From NCBI GenBank assembly GCA_023078555.1, contig CM041197.1:5849810-5913809 (forward strand): a stretch of 64,000 bases of DNA, in the 5' to 3' direction. The stretch comes from Ulva prolifera (Eukaryota > Chlorophyta > Ulvophyceae > Ulvales > Ulvaceae). The translations under genes and the position numbers were made by a program. The notes beneath the pieces are model-generated. The model was not told the DNA's origin, searched no databases, and saw nothing but the letters and a program-made list of their open reading frames with translations. Positions 14,700-25,266 of this stretch are shown here, in pieces; the stretch's first letter is position 1; each line of letters opens with the position of its first letter.

Positions 14700-17600
14700 G
14701 TCGAAGTTAAGTGATTTACTACATCACACTCTACACATGACATAGGTGTGTGTGACCTTTGCGCACGGCCGTTAAGAGCAACATGCTTCCCTGTCACCTT
14801 GAAGTTGAAAAGTTCACAGGTGCTGAATATGTAATGTATTGGCTCATCGAGAAAAGATTTTCCACACGTCGAAGTTGAGTGCTTTACTACAACACACTCT
14901 TCACATGACATAGGTGTGTATGACCTTTGCGCACGTCCGTTAAGAGCAACATGCTTCCCTGTCACCTAGTAGTTGAAAAGTTCACAGGCGCTGTATATGG
15001 CATGCATTTACACAGCGAGAAGAGAATTCGACACATTGGATCAGAGCGCTACTCTAAAAAACACTTATCACAAGACATAGGTGTGTGTGACCTTTGCGCA
15101 CGTCCGTTAAAGCGCAACCGGCTTCCCTGTCACCTTGAAGTTGAAAAGTTCACAGGTGCTGAATATGTAATGTATTGGCTCATCGAGAAATAATTTTTCA
15201 GACGTCGAAGTTGAGTGCTTCACTACACCACACTATTCACATGACATAGGTGTGTGTGACCTTTGCGCACGTCCGTTAAGAGCAACATGCTTCCCTGTCA
15301 CCTAGTAGTTGAAAAGTTCACAGGCGCTGTATATGGCATGCATTTACACAGCGAGAAGAGAATTCGACACATTGGATCAGAGCGCTACTCTAAAAAACAC
15401 TTATCACAAGACATAGGTGTGTGTGACCTTTGCGCACGTCCGTTAAGAGCAACATGCTTCCCTGTCACCTTGAAGTTAAAAAGTTCACAGGTGCTGAATA
15501 TGTAATGTATTGGCTCATCGAGAAAAGATTTTCCACACGTCGAAGTTGAGTGCTTTACTACAACACACTCTTCACATGACATAGGTGTGTGTGACCTTTG
15601 CGCACGTCCGTTAAGAGCAACATGCTTCCCTGTAACCTTGAAGTTGAAAAGTTCACAGGTGCTGAATATGTAATGTATTGGCTCAATCGAGAAAAGATTT
15701 TCCACACGTCGAAGTTGAGTGCTTTACTACAACACACTCTTCACATGACATAGGTGTGTGTGACCTTTGCGCACGTCCGTTAAGAGCAACATGCTTCCCT
15801 GTCACCTTGAAGTTGAAAAGTTCACAGGTGCTGAATATGTAATGTATTGGCTCATCGAGAAATGATTTTTCAGACGTCGAAGTTAAGTGATTTACTACAT
15901 CACACTCTACACATGACATAGGTGTGTGTGACCTTTGCGCACGTCCGTTAAGAGCAACATGCTTCCCTGTCACCTTGAAGTTGAAAAGTCAACAGGTGCT
16001 GAATATGTAATGTATTGGCTCATCGAGAAATGATTTTTCACACGTCGAAGTTGAGTGCTTTACTACAACACACTTAACTCAAGATATAGGTGTGTGTGAC
16101 CTTTGCGCACGTCCGTTAAAGCGCAACCGGGTTCCCTGTCACCTAAAAGTTAAAAAGTTCACAGGTGCTGAATATGTAATGTATTGGCTCATCGAGAAAT
16201 GATTTTCCACACGTCGAAGTTGAGTGCTTTACTACAACACACTCTTCACATGACATATGTGTGTGTGACCTTTGCGCACGTCCGTTAAGAGCAACATGCT
16301 TCCCTGTCACCTTGAAGATGAAAAGTTCACAGGTGCTGAATATGTAATGTATTGGCTCATCGAGAAATGATTTTTCAGACGTCGAAGTTGAGTGCTTCAC
16401 TACACCACATTATTCACATGACATAGGTGTGTGTGACCTTTGCGCACGTCCGTTAAGAGCAACATGCTTCCCTGTCACCTAGTAGTTGAAAAGTTCACAG
16501 GCGCTGTATATGTCATGCATTTACACAGCGAGAAGAGAATTCGACACATTGGATCAGAGCGCTACTCTAAAAAACACTTATCACAAGACATAGGTGTGTG
16601 TGACCTTTGCGCACGTCCGTTAAGAGCAACATGCTTCCCTGTCACCTTGAAGTTAAAAAGTTCACAGGTGCTGAATATGTAATGTATTGGCTCATCGAGA
16701 AAAGATTTTCCACACGTCGAAGTTGAGTGCTTTACTACAACACACTCTTCACATGACATAGGTGTGTGTGACCTTTGCGCACGTCCGTTAAGAGCAACAT
16801 GCTTCTCTGTCACCTTGAAGTTGAAAAGTTCACAGGTGCTGAATATGTAATGTATTGGCTCAATCGAGAAAAGATTTTCCACACGTCGAAGTTGAGTGCT
16901 TTACTACAACACACTCTTCACATGACATAGGTGTGTGTGACCTTTGCGCACGTCCGTTAAGAGCAACATGCTTCCCTGTCACCTTGAAGTTGAAAAGTTC
17001 ACAGGTGCTGAATATGTAATGTATTGGCTCATCGAGAAACGATGTTTCAGACGTCGAAGTTAAGTGATTTACTACATCACACTCTACACATGACATAGGT
17101 GTGTGTGACCTTTGCGCACGGCCGTTAAGAGCAACATGCTTCCCTGTCACCTTGAAGTTAAAAAGTTCACAGGTGCTGAATATGTAATGTATTGGCTCAT
17201 CGAGAAAAGATTTTTCACACGTCGAAGTTGAGTGCTTTACTACAACACACTTAACTCAAGATATAGGTGTGTGTGACCTTTGCGCACGTCCGTTAAAGCG
17301 CAACCGGGTTCCCTGTCACCTAAAAGTTAAAAAGTTCACAGGTGCTGAATATGTAATGTATTGGCTCATCGAGAAATGATTTTCCACACGTCGAAGTTGA
17401 GTGCTTTACTACAACACACTCTTCACATGACATATGTGTGTGTGACCTTTGCGCACGTCCGTTAAGAGCAACATGCTTCCCTGTCACCTTGAAGATGAAA
17501 AGTTCACAGGTGCTGAATATGTAATGTATTGGCTCATCGAGAAATGATTTTTCAGACGTCGAAGTTGAGTGCTTCACTACACCACATTATTCACATGACA

Positions 17601-18945
17601 TAGGTGTGTGTGACCTTTGCGCACGTCCGTTAAGAGCAACATGCTTCCCTGTCACCTAGTAGTTGAAAAGTTCACAGGCGCTGTATATGTCATGCATTTA
17701 CACAGCGAGAAGAGAATTCGACACATTGGATCAGAGCGCTACTCTAAAAAACACTTATCACAAGACATAGGTGTGTGTGACCTTTGCGCACGTCCGTTAA
17801 GAGCAACATGCTTCCCTGTCACCTTGAAGTTAAAAAGTTCACAGGTGCTGAATATGTAATGTATTGGCTCATCGAGAAAAGATTATCCACACGTCGAAGT
17901 TGAGTGCTTTACTACAACACACTCTTCACATGACATAGGTGTGTGTGACCTTTGCGCACGTCCGTTAAGAGCAACATGCTTCTCTGTCACCTTGAAGTTG
18001 AAAAGTTCACAGGTGCTGAATATGTAATGTATTGGCTCAATCGAGAAAAGATTTTCCACACGTCGAAGTTGAGTGCTTTACTACAACACACTCTTCACAT
18101 GACATAGGTGTGTGTGACCTTTGCGCACGTCCGTTAAGAGCAACATGCTTCCCTGTCACCTTGAAGTTGAAAAGTTCACAGGTGCTGAATATGTAATGTA
18201 TTGGCTCATCGAGAAACGATGTTTCAGACGTCGAAGTTAAGTGATTTACTACATCACACTCTACACATGACATAGGTGTGTGTGACCTTTGCGCACGGCC
18301 GTTAAGAGCAACATGCTTCCCTGTCACCTTGAAGTTAAAAAGTTCACAGGTGCTGAATATGTAATGTATTGGCTCATCGAGAAAAGATTTTCCACACGTC
18401 GAAGTTGAGTGCTTTACTACAACACACTCTTCACATGACATAGGTGTGTATGACCTTTGCGCACGTCCGTTAAGAGCAACATGCTTCCCTGTCACCTTGA
18501 AGTTGAAAAGTTCACAGGTGCTGAATATGTAATGTATTGGCTCATCGAGAAACGATGTTTCAGACGTCGAAGTTAAGTGATTTACTACATCACACTCTAC
18601 ACATGACATAGGTGTGTGTGACCTTTGCGCACGGCCGTTAAGAGCAACATGCTTCCCTGTCACCTTGAAGTTGAAAAGTTCACAGGTGCTGAATATGTAA
18701 TGTATTGGCTCATCGAGAAAAGATTTTCCACACGTCGAAGTTGAGTGCTTTACTACAACACACTCTTCACATGACATAGGTGTGTATGACCTTTGCGCAC
18801 GTCCGTTAAGAGCAACATGCTTCCCTGTCACCTAGTAGTTGAAAAGTTCACAGGCGCTGTATATGGCATGCATTTACACAGCGAGAAGAGAATTCGACAC
18901 ATTGGATCAGAGCGCTACTCTAAAAAACACTTATCACAAGACATA
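14700..18945 (+). repeat. 3866-bp higher-order repeat (23 monomers), first copy and start of second, with nested 1177-bp repeat
   Basis: The sequence at about 14700-15079 reappears at about 18566-18945, an offset of 3866 bp (23 x 168 + 2). Past the insertion, 15078 to about 17210 reappears at 25282 to about 27414 at an offset of 10204 bp, which is exactly 3866 plus the 6336-bp insert plus one TA. Within the first copy a 7-monomer, 1177-bp repeat is seen: class-B units lie at 15370, 16547, 17724 and 18900, and other landmarks keep the same spacing. The third 1177-bp unit carries a private change, gattatccac, at 17880. Confidence 0.85.
18944..18945. other. Target-site duplication, left TA
   Basis: The satellite reads cacaagacaTA up to this point and the insertion follows. 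The matching TA is at 25282-25283. An uninterrupted monomer has a single TA in gacataggtg. Confidence 0.75.
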
Positions 18946-18959
18946 CGTCTGTACCCATG
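18946..18959 (+). repeat. Left terminal inverted repeat
   Basis: CGTCTGTACCCATG. It is the reverse complement of the right end except that the right end has one additional A (CGTCTGTAACCCATG when inverted). The match does not extend inward beyond CCCATG. Confidence 0.8.
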
Positions 18960-18971
18960 CTTCGTCATGTG

Positions 18972-18996
18972 ATAAGGGCGGCCCAAATAAGGGCGG
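18972..18996 (+). repeat. Left subterminal motif pair ATAAGGGCGG
   Basis: Two direct copies of ATAAGGGCGG at 18972-18981 and 18987-18996, the second followed by ATCGACC. The same decamer and the CGGATCGA extension recur at the right end of the insert. Clustered subterminal repeats are transposase-binding sites in several DNA transposon families; that role here is inference. Confidence 0.65.
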
Positions 18997-20280
18997 ATCG
19001 ACCGGACCGTCAAACAACCGCTTTTGCGACGGAAAAGGCTGCAATGGCTTTAAATAATACTGTTTAAATGTATGAGATGCTTAGTTCGGGTTCTTGCGGT
19101 GTAAGGACTCCATGCCAATGGTGCTGTCGTTGGGCTCGACTAGTGCGGCCGGCGCTGGTATGGTGCTTACATACAGCCCGCCAACTGCAGGCAGGATCTT
19201 GTATTAGAGTTCAGAGAGGCACCTTTAGGTTCGACGCAGGCTCTGGAGATGCGCGTCTTCTCCCATGGTGTGCCACACTGGATACACACTGAGGAGTCGC
19301 CACGGACGGCTGAGGAGCATCGCGAACACTGTAGCCGTCAAGTTTTCGTGATTCAGACTACGCCAACTGAATTGGACCATTTGTGCAACGTGATGTGGCT
19401 TGTGGATGCTGATGCGGCTCACGCACAAGGGCGCGACTGGGCGCTGCTGACTCTGAGAGCGCCGAGTCTCTGGACAGCCCACAATCTTGCATACCACAGC
19501 ACTGCCTTTCTCCAGGCTGGTTTGTGATATATTGTTGGACATCGACCTTGCATAGCTGAAGCGGGTGCCAGTGACGAGCGGGGCAAAATGTAGCTGCGAC
19601 TTGGACATTCACATGGAAGTTCAGGAAGATCCTTGTGTACCAGTGTACAATGCTGATCACTGCATCTGCATAAAGTATCGATGCAGGCATCTGTGACATG
19701 TAGACTGTTGAAGGTATTTTTCGAGAACGTGACCCCTCGCCTGTTCGAGACGTTCCAAATGCGACCGTGAATATCTCCCACGCGACAGGCCAAACGTGCT
19801 GATACCTCAACATCATAGTTTTCGAAGGACGGTCCTATTGCCATTACTGCTACATAGTAGGTAGATGCATGTGCTGATGTGTGTGACCTGAGCATCGATC
19901 AGCGACCCCGGCGCCTGTGCACTGGGGGAAGCGGCCCTCTCCAGATCAGTGTATGCTTCATACGATTGATTGATAATTTTTACGTTTTTTTTAACGTTGT
20001 GATATGGGCGAAGTATTTTGTGCGGTGCGGTGCCACGAAAACACGCACACATCCTGATCATCATGCCGCCCGCCTGCGCCGTTGGGCGCTGCATCTTTCA
20101 AGCATCCGTAATCCGGCTAGCTGCTGCAGTCTGTCAAGCTTGTGGCCGTGTCGTTGGCTATATTCCCTGTAGCTGCAATTCCTAGACAGTCCAGACCTGT
20201 CTTGGAGGGGTGTGCGGAGAGCGCCACGTAATGACACACACCCCTTAGCAGACAGATATGCTTTATTGAATCAGCGCATC
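18997..20280. other. Unique interior of the insertion, no gene recognised
   Basis: Mixed-composition DNA without repeats of note. Short open frames occur on both strands, the longest on the minus strand at 19419-19895 (158 codons) and 19358-19816 (152 codons). They overlap each other in different frames, and I recognise no domain. The minus-strand frame near 19600-19860 is rich in Cys and could be a decayed or spliced exon, but nothing supports this beyond composition. No splice-bounded gene, tRNA or promoter could be identified. Confidence 0.5.
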
Positions 20281-21714
20281 CCCCTCTGCACTGCGTGTGC
20301 AGACAGAGGGCTTGGCAGCAGAGACAGTGACAGCACAGTGCTGCTGTGCCTGGAGCGTGCATGTTCAGGAGTGTGCATGTTCTGCGCATTCCCCTCTGCA
20401 CTGCGTGTGCAGACAGAGGGCATGGCAGCAGAGACAGTGATAGCACAGTGCTGCTGTGCCTGGAGCGTGCATGTTCAGGAGTGTGCATGTTCTGCGCATT
20501 CCCCTCTGCACTGCGTGTGCAGACAGAGGGCATGGCAGCAGAGACAGTGATAGCACAGTGCTGCTGTGCCTGGAGCGTGCATGTTCAGGAGTGTGCATGT
20601 TCTGCGCATTCCCCTCTGCACTGCGTGTGCAGACAGAGGGCATGGCAGCAGAGACAGTGATAGCACAGTGCTGCTGTGCCTGGAGCGTGCATGTTCAGGA
20701 GTGTGCATGTTCTGCGCATTCCCCTCTGCACTGCATGTGCAGACAGAGAGCATGGCAGCAGAGACAGTGATAGCACAGTGCTGCTATGCCTGGAGCGTTC
20801 ATGTTCAGGAGTGTGCATGTTCTGCGCATTCCCCTCTGCACTGCGTGTGCAGACAGAGGGCATGGCAGCAGAGACAGTGATAGCACAGTGCTGCTGTGCC
20901 TGGAGCGTGCATGTTCAGGAGTGTGCATGTTCTGCGCATTCCCCTCTGCACTGCGTGTGCAGACAGAGGGCATGGCAGCAGAGACAGTGATAGCACAGTG
21001 CTGCTGTGCCTGGAGCGTGCATGTTCAGGAGTGTGCATGTTCTGCGCATTCCCCTCTGCACTGCATGTGCAGACAGAGAGCATGGCAGCAGAGACAGTGA
21101 TAGCACAGTGCTGCTATGCCTGGAGCGTTCATGTTCAGGAGTGTGCATGTTCTGCGCATTCCCCTCTGCACTGCGTGTGCAGACAGAGGGCATGGCAGCA
21201 GAGACAGTGATAGCACAGTGCTGCTGTGCCTGGAGCGTGCATGTTCAGGAGTTTGCATGTTCTGCGCATTCCCCTCTGCACTGCGTGTGCAGACAGAGGG
21301 CATGGCAGCAGAGACAGTGATAGCACAGTGCTGCTGTGCCTGGAGCGTGCATGTTCAGGAGTGTGCATGTTCTGCGCATTCCCCTCTGCACTGCATGTGC
21401 AGACAGAGAGCATGGCAGCAGAGACAGTGATAGCACAGTGCTGCTATGCCTGGAGCGTTCATGTTCAGGAGTGTGCATGTTCTGCGCATTCCCCTCTGCA
21501 CTGCGTGTGCAGACAGAGGGCATGGCAGCAGAGACAGTGATAGCACAGTGCTGCTGTGCCTGGAGCGTGCATGTTCAGGAGTGTGCATGTTCTGCGCATT
21601 CCCCTCTGCACTGTGTGTGCAGACAGAGGGCATGGCAGCAGAGACAGTGATAGCACAGTGCTGCTGTGCCTGGAGCGTGCGTGTTCAGCACACCCCCCTC
21701 CGCACTGCGTGTGT
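20281..21714 (+). repeat. 110-bp minisatellite, 13 units
   Basis: Units begin with cccctctgcactgcgtgtgc at 20281 and every 110 bp thereafter (20391, 20501 ... 21601). Each contains agacagaggg, ggcagcagagacagtga, gcacagtgctgctgtgcctgg and atgttcaggagtgtgcatg. Units are almost identical; the last loses its 3' part after gtgttcag and is followed by a short restart, ctccgcactgcgtgtg. It has no sequence relation to the 168-bp satellite. Because 110 is not divisible by 3 and each unit has tgatag, open frames are limited to about 104 codons and are not considered genes. Confidence 0.95.
20721..21600 (+). repeat. 330-bp higher-order repeat inside the minisatellite
   Basis: A variant 110-bp unit with ctgcatgtgcagacagagag and ctgctatgcctggagcgttc occurs at 20721, 21051 and 21381, every third unit. 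The two units between are of the main type. Thus three-unit, 330-bp blocks were amplified. A private change (gagtttgcatg near 21249) marks one unit. Confidence 0.88.
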
Positions 21715-22300
21715 TACAAGGACAAAGCAAGCAAGGCAGGTAGCACCGCGAGCAACAACCAGAGGAACCCACACCACGCAACGAGCCACACGTAACGAGC
21801 CACACGGAGCACACACCGACACACCCACGCAACGGCAGCACCCGCGCCGGCCACAGCCACACAGCCATATGGCCACACAACCACATACATTCCGAAACAC
21901 ACACAAGTCGCCCACCCCAAACCCACACGCCCACCCACACGCCCACCCCCACCCACACCTCGCAAACCATCCAAGTGCAAAAGCCCCGACAGCACACGCA
22001 TCCAAAGCTGCCGAACAAAGAACCAGCGAGACCCCGACAACAACCCCCCGCCCCGGGGAGGCCCGGCCCCCCGCCCCCAACACAACCCAGCCCGCCCAGC
22101 CCCTGCACACCACCCAGCGCACCCGCAAACCCACACCCGCAACCCCAAACGCCCAGCCAGGCCCGCCCCAATCCCCCCGGTCGCCCCGCACCGGCGGGCC
22201 ACACGCAGACACATGGGTCAGACATGCCGCTGCAACGGCGAAGCACGGCACGCCAGAGCCGCAACCACCACAAAGCGGGCAAGGCCGCCAGCACACGCAC
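21715..22300. other. C-rich low-complexity segment interrupting the minisatellite
   Basis: Strong strand asymmetry: the plus strand is rich in C and A (cacaccc, cccacc, cgcccc) with few T. It is flanked by gcactgcgtgtgt at 21702-21714 and again at 22302-22314, after which a diverged minisatellite unit resumes. A long open frame across it (plus strand, 21446-22426) encodes a Pro/Thr/His-rich low-complexity string and starts inside the minisatellite, so it is not called as a gene. Confidence 0.75.
22031..22080 (-). other. Potential G-quadruplex region
   Basis: The plus strand has runs of four to six C separated by short spacers, including ccccccgccccgggg and ggccccccgccccc. The complementary minus strand therefore has at least four G runs within about 50 bases. 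Structure formation is inferred from composition only. Confidence 0.5.
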
Positions 22301-22301
22301 T

Positions 22302-22427
22302 GCACTGCGTGTGTAGGCAGAGGGCACGGCAGCAGAGACCGTGACAGCGCAGTGTCGCTGTGTCTGGAGTGTGCGTGTTCAGCGCATCCCCCTCTGCACC
22401 GCGTTGGCAGGCAGAGGGCATGGTAGC
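22302..22427 (+). repeat. Diverged remnant of the 110-bp minisatellite
   Basis: One full and one truncated unit: gcactgcgtgtgtaggcagagggcacgg, ggcagcagagaccgtgacagcgc, tgtctggagtgtgcgtgttcagcgcatccccctctgc, then ggcagagggcatgg. It differs from the main array at many positions, so it is an older unit separated from the array by the C-rich segment. Confidence 0.8.
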
Positions 22428-24520
22428 AGATCTAGATACCAACAGTGCTGCTGTGGCTGAGTTTCACAGGTTCTGGCCCGTGTCCAGAAACTCTGAATGT
22501 GGGCGGCCCAACCTGTCGGCATTTGTGTAACAAAGACAGAGCTGCAGAGGGCAGTAGCACCGAGCGGGTTGTGCACAAACATACTGACGTCATCAAGCAC
22601 ATAGAATCCGGCGCACGTCGAGCCCGACTACAACCACCAATCACAACAAAGTGGCCCCACACCCACACCAGCCGCGCATCAGCATACACCTCCTCCAACC
22701 CACACAGATAAACCTCTCACACGATGCAACCACATGCATCCTCCGGCCAAGTACTTGACGTCACAGAACGATCCTGCGACATGTGCGACCGCATCATGCT
22801 CAAGCTGCGCCGCCCGAGTGTCCCAACAAGAGGAGATGGCTACAACTCAGCCGGTGAGAGGCGGCCGTCAAGTGAGAGGAGCTAGCGTGGGGGTGTGTTG
22901 GCACGCCATTTAGTCTACAAGATGAGCGGCGGGAGGTCATCTCACAGGGACCGTCAACCCTGTCAAAGCTGCCATGCCCACCATAAGAGGGGTAGACGCA
23001 TGTACCTTGCAGGTCATGGCGCCTGGCATCCGTGCACCCTAAGGTCATGATGGCATGCATCGCACCTATGCATCAGTGCCACTTTTTGTTACCCTAGAGA
23101 GCACATTTAATGCATGGAGCATTTATCACCTCAATTGCAACCTCCTACACAAGCATGCTCACGTGCTGGGCTGTGCATCGAGACTGGCCGACTCCGAATG
23201 CTTTGCATGTTGGCCACGTGGATTTCAATTGCCCTTGCGCTGCAACTTTGCAGTTTATGATTTCAACATACATATTCGTGGCCACACCCAGGCCACAATG
23301 CGATACAATGAATATGTGTTGACAACTTGACATGAGATCGTTGAGCACACAGGAGCAGTGCTGATATGATTGGGCTGCAAGGCGTTAGGATTGTTGTTCA
23401 AGAGCTCAGGCTGTGGCGATGACTGCCTTGCCGGCTGTGTCGTAACCCTCCGTTGTTATGTTGGCTGCCCTAGTGGCCACGCACACATGCATGCGCCGTG
23501 TGACGTCTGCGCTCATGGCTGCAACTACAGACTTCGACTTTGCACAGTGCTCAAGAGACGTTGCACCGCAAAGCCAGCCCATTATACGATACATTTTCAT
23601 ACATGTGCGCCGTGTGATGGGAACGTGCATCTTGTGTGCGGCGAAGTTCCCCGATGGCCAGAGTTGACCGTCGCCTGCTCCGCACTGGCATCCATGGCGA
23701 CTTGAATCTGCGTAAGCCTGTCGCTTCTTTAAGCCTCTTTTCTTTGTGTACGTCCGGCTTCGTGCGCTATAGGCGCAGGCGTCGTCAATCTTTCCGACCT
23801 GAGTGTATGTTAGTTGCAGCCACGCAGCCGCTAGATCGCTGCCTCCGCCAATCCTCGACGCGAAACATATTAACAAAGGTATGTTATGTCCTTTCAGAAC
23901 AGTGTTGCATATGTGTGTGCACTGGCGCGGCGCTCAGGCCCGCTAGACTTGTCATGGTTGTTGAACCGCCGGCGTTCCGCACAGTCTCACGACAGCCTGT
24001 GCCCTAATCACCATTAGGAACTTGAGTCTCTACTCCAGGTTTCTCAACATTTGTGGCACCCATGGCAACCGTTCGAATGTACGAAGTATCTCCGTGCCGG
24101 TCATGTCGGCGGTGTAATGTTTCCGCCATCGTTCACAGCCCCATTGCCGAAGCAATTGTAGCATAATTTGGTATATGCCATCAGTCTTTGCTGCATGTAC
24201 CTGTCTACGCAATGCGCCGTCGTTATGGCAGCATAGAACTCGACGTCCCCTCGGTTGCGTGTCTCCATCGAACTCGTACACGCACACACACCCACACATG
24301 TCACGTATCTGGCCAGATGACATGCATACACTGTCATCAAGTATGTAGGCCGGTTGATGTGCTGTCCAGCTTCGGCGCAATGGCTGCTTGCTGTGCGATG
24401 TTGACAAGGCAATGGATCGCAGGTCGCCGAATCACGGCACAGAGTCCAATGAAGTTGCAAGAGACATGCAATGCTGCCCGCAACGGCTGGTACGTCCCCT
24501 CGGGGCCCGTAGGTATTCGA
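22428..24520. other. Unique interior of the insertion, no gene recognised
   Basis: About 2.1 kb of mixed-composition DNA. Open frames are short (up to 156 codons on the minus strand at 23406-23876; 111 codons, Cys-rich, on the plus strand at 23370-23705) and overlap each other on both strands. I recognise no domain in any of them. Weak similarity of gtaacaaagacagagc...ggcagtagcaccg (22526-22566) to gttacaaggacaaagc...gcaggtagcaccg (21712-21752) suggests a diverged internal duplication. Confidence 0.5.
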
Positions 24521-24668
24521 TCGAGATGTCGGGGGTGCATTTTGGCAGCGTCATGACGCTGTCAAAATGCACCCTCGACATCTCGGGCTTGCACTCTTTG
24601 GGAGCGAGATGTCGAGGGTGCATTTTGACAGCGTCTGACGCTGCCAAAATGCACCCCCGACATCTCGA
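24521..24668. repeat. Nested palindrome, 148 bp
   Basis: Two back-to-back palindromes: 24522-24585 and 24605-24667, separated by a 19-base spacer. Each folds on itself (gtgcattttggcagcgtc against gacgctgtcaaaatgcac, two non-pairing positions per stem). The second is also the reverse complement of the first, with a single-base indel at the centre (gtcatgac against gtctgac). It can therefore form two separate hairpins with mismatches or one long, nearly perfect stem. Confidence 0.93.
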
Positions 24669-24720
24669 GACTGCTGAAGCATATGCACCGCCCACATGCA
24701 GTGGCAGTAACCATGGACGC

Positions 24721-24754
24721 GTGTCATGACGTTCAGGCGTCATCATCATGACAC
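24721..24754. repeat. Short imperfect inverted repeat
   Basis: gtgtcatgacg pairs with the complement of cgtcatcatcatgacac, with an extra six bases in the right arm and a short ttcagg loop. It lies between the nested palindrome and the next hairpin. Its significance is unknown. Confidence 0.5.
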
Positions 24755-24797
24755 GTTGCCTGCGTAATGTTTGCAAGGTACCATGGGTCGATACAAG

Positions 24798-24848
24798 GAT
24801 GCCTTCTGCAAGAAGCTTTAAAAGGTAGCGCTTCTTGCAGAAGGCATC
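24798..24848. repeat. Perfect 19-bp hairpin
   Basis: gatgccttctgcaagaagc (24798-24816) and its exact complement gcttcttgcagaaggcatc (24830-24848) flank a 13-base loop, tttaaaaggtagc. There is no mismatch in the stem. It is not followed by a T run, so it does not look like a bacterial terminator; it could be a small foldback element or an RNA hairpin. Confidence 0.9.
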
Positions 24849-25114
24849 TTCTACAGCTGTCGTTGGAGCAAGCACGAATATGATGGAGACGCCTTGGACA
24901 TAGACTGCCAGTGCACGACACTTGACGTGTTGGACCCATGCGCGATGATCGTCACCGTGGCGTGCATGAATGGACTTGGAATTATTTGGAATTGGCAACG
25001 GCTTGCTACAGTGGATCCCAAAAGTGCACTTCAGTGATTGCCGAGGCATCTCCCGTGAACAGGCGTGCAATCCACGCAGACGAGGAAAAGAAAGCCGCGA
25101 GGGGTCAGTTCAGT
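24849..25114. other. Unique stretch before the right subterminal cluster
   Basis: About 270 bases with no repeat or gene that I recognise. A minus-strand open frame (24432-25070, 212 codons) crosses this stretch, the hairpin and the nested palindrome. Because it reads through those inverted repeats and shows no domain, it is not called as a gene. Confidence 0.5.
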
Positions 25115-25266
25115 CCGCCCTTACGCAATGATACAATCCGCACTTATACATGACCGCACACAATCCGCCCTTACACATCAGCGGATCGAACCCCCCCCCA
25201 TAAGGGCGGAGCATAAGGGCGGCATAAGTGCGGAACGACATTGAGATAAGGGCGGAATAAGGGCGC
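25115..25266. repeat. Right subterminal motif cluster (ATAAGGGCGG and its complement)
   Basis: Inverted copies CCGCCCTTA at 25115-25123 and 25165-25173 with the variant CCGCACTTAT at 25138-25147. Direct copies lie at 25200-25209, 25213-25222, 25224-25233 (ATAAGTGCGG), 25246-25255 and 25257-25266 (ATAAGGGCGC). Opposite orientations on the two sides of a nine-C run (25191-25199) would let the strand fold back on itself. GCGGATCGA at 25181-25189 echoes the left end. Confidence 0.7.

Larger units (their letters stand above)
1..18945 (+). repeat. 168-bp satellite array, left block
   Basis: About 113 head-to-tail monomers with a period of 168 bp (single units vary by 1-2 bases), all in the same orientation and without any non-satellite interruption. 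Landmarks recur once per unit: ctttgcgcacgtccgtt, gttgaaaagttcacagg, and for class A tattggctcatcgagaaa. Variable positions include taagagcaacatgctt versus aaagcgcaaccggctt, and the box after ctcatcgagaaa (agattttccacacg, cgatgtttcagacg, taatttttcagacg, tgatttttcacacg). This block is rich in the cgatgtttcag plus gatttactacatcac variant. The unit length is close to one nucleosome, as in many centromeric satellites; a centromeric role is inference only. The array runs off the left edge of the window. Confidence 0.97.

Noticed and set aside
20281..21714. CRISPR array
   Set aside because: The whole 110-bp unit is repeated without unique spacers, and the surroundings are eukaryotic satellite.
21446..22426. 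326-codon plus-strand frame in the insertion
   Set aside because: It starts within the 110-bp minisatellite and continues into C-rich low-complexity DNA; the product is compositionally biased with no domain.
24798..24848. Rho-independent terminator
   Set aside because: No T run follows the stem, and the context is eukaryotic.
24432..25070. 212-codon minus-strand frame
   Set aside because: It reads across both inverted-repeat structures, which makes it open by symmetry, and no family is recognisable.
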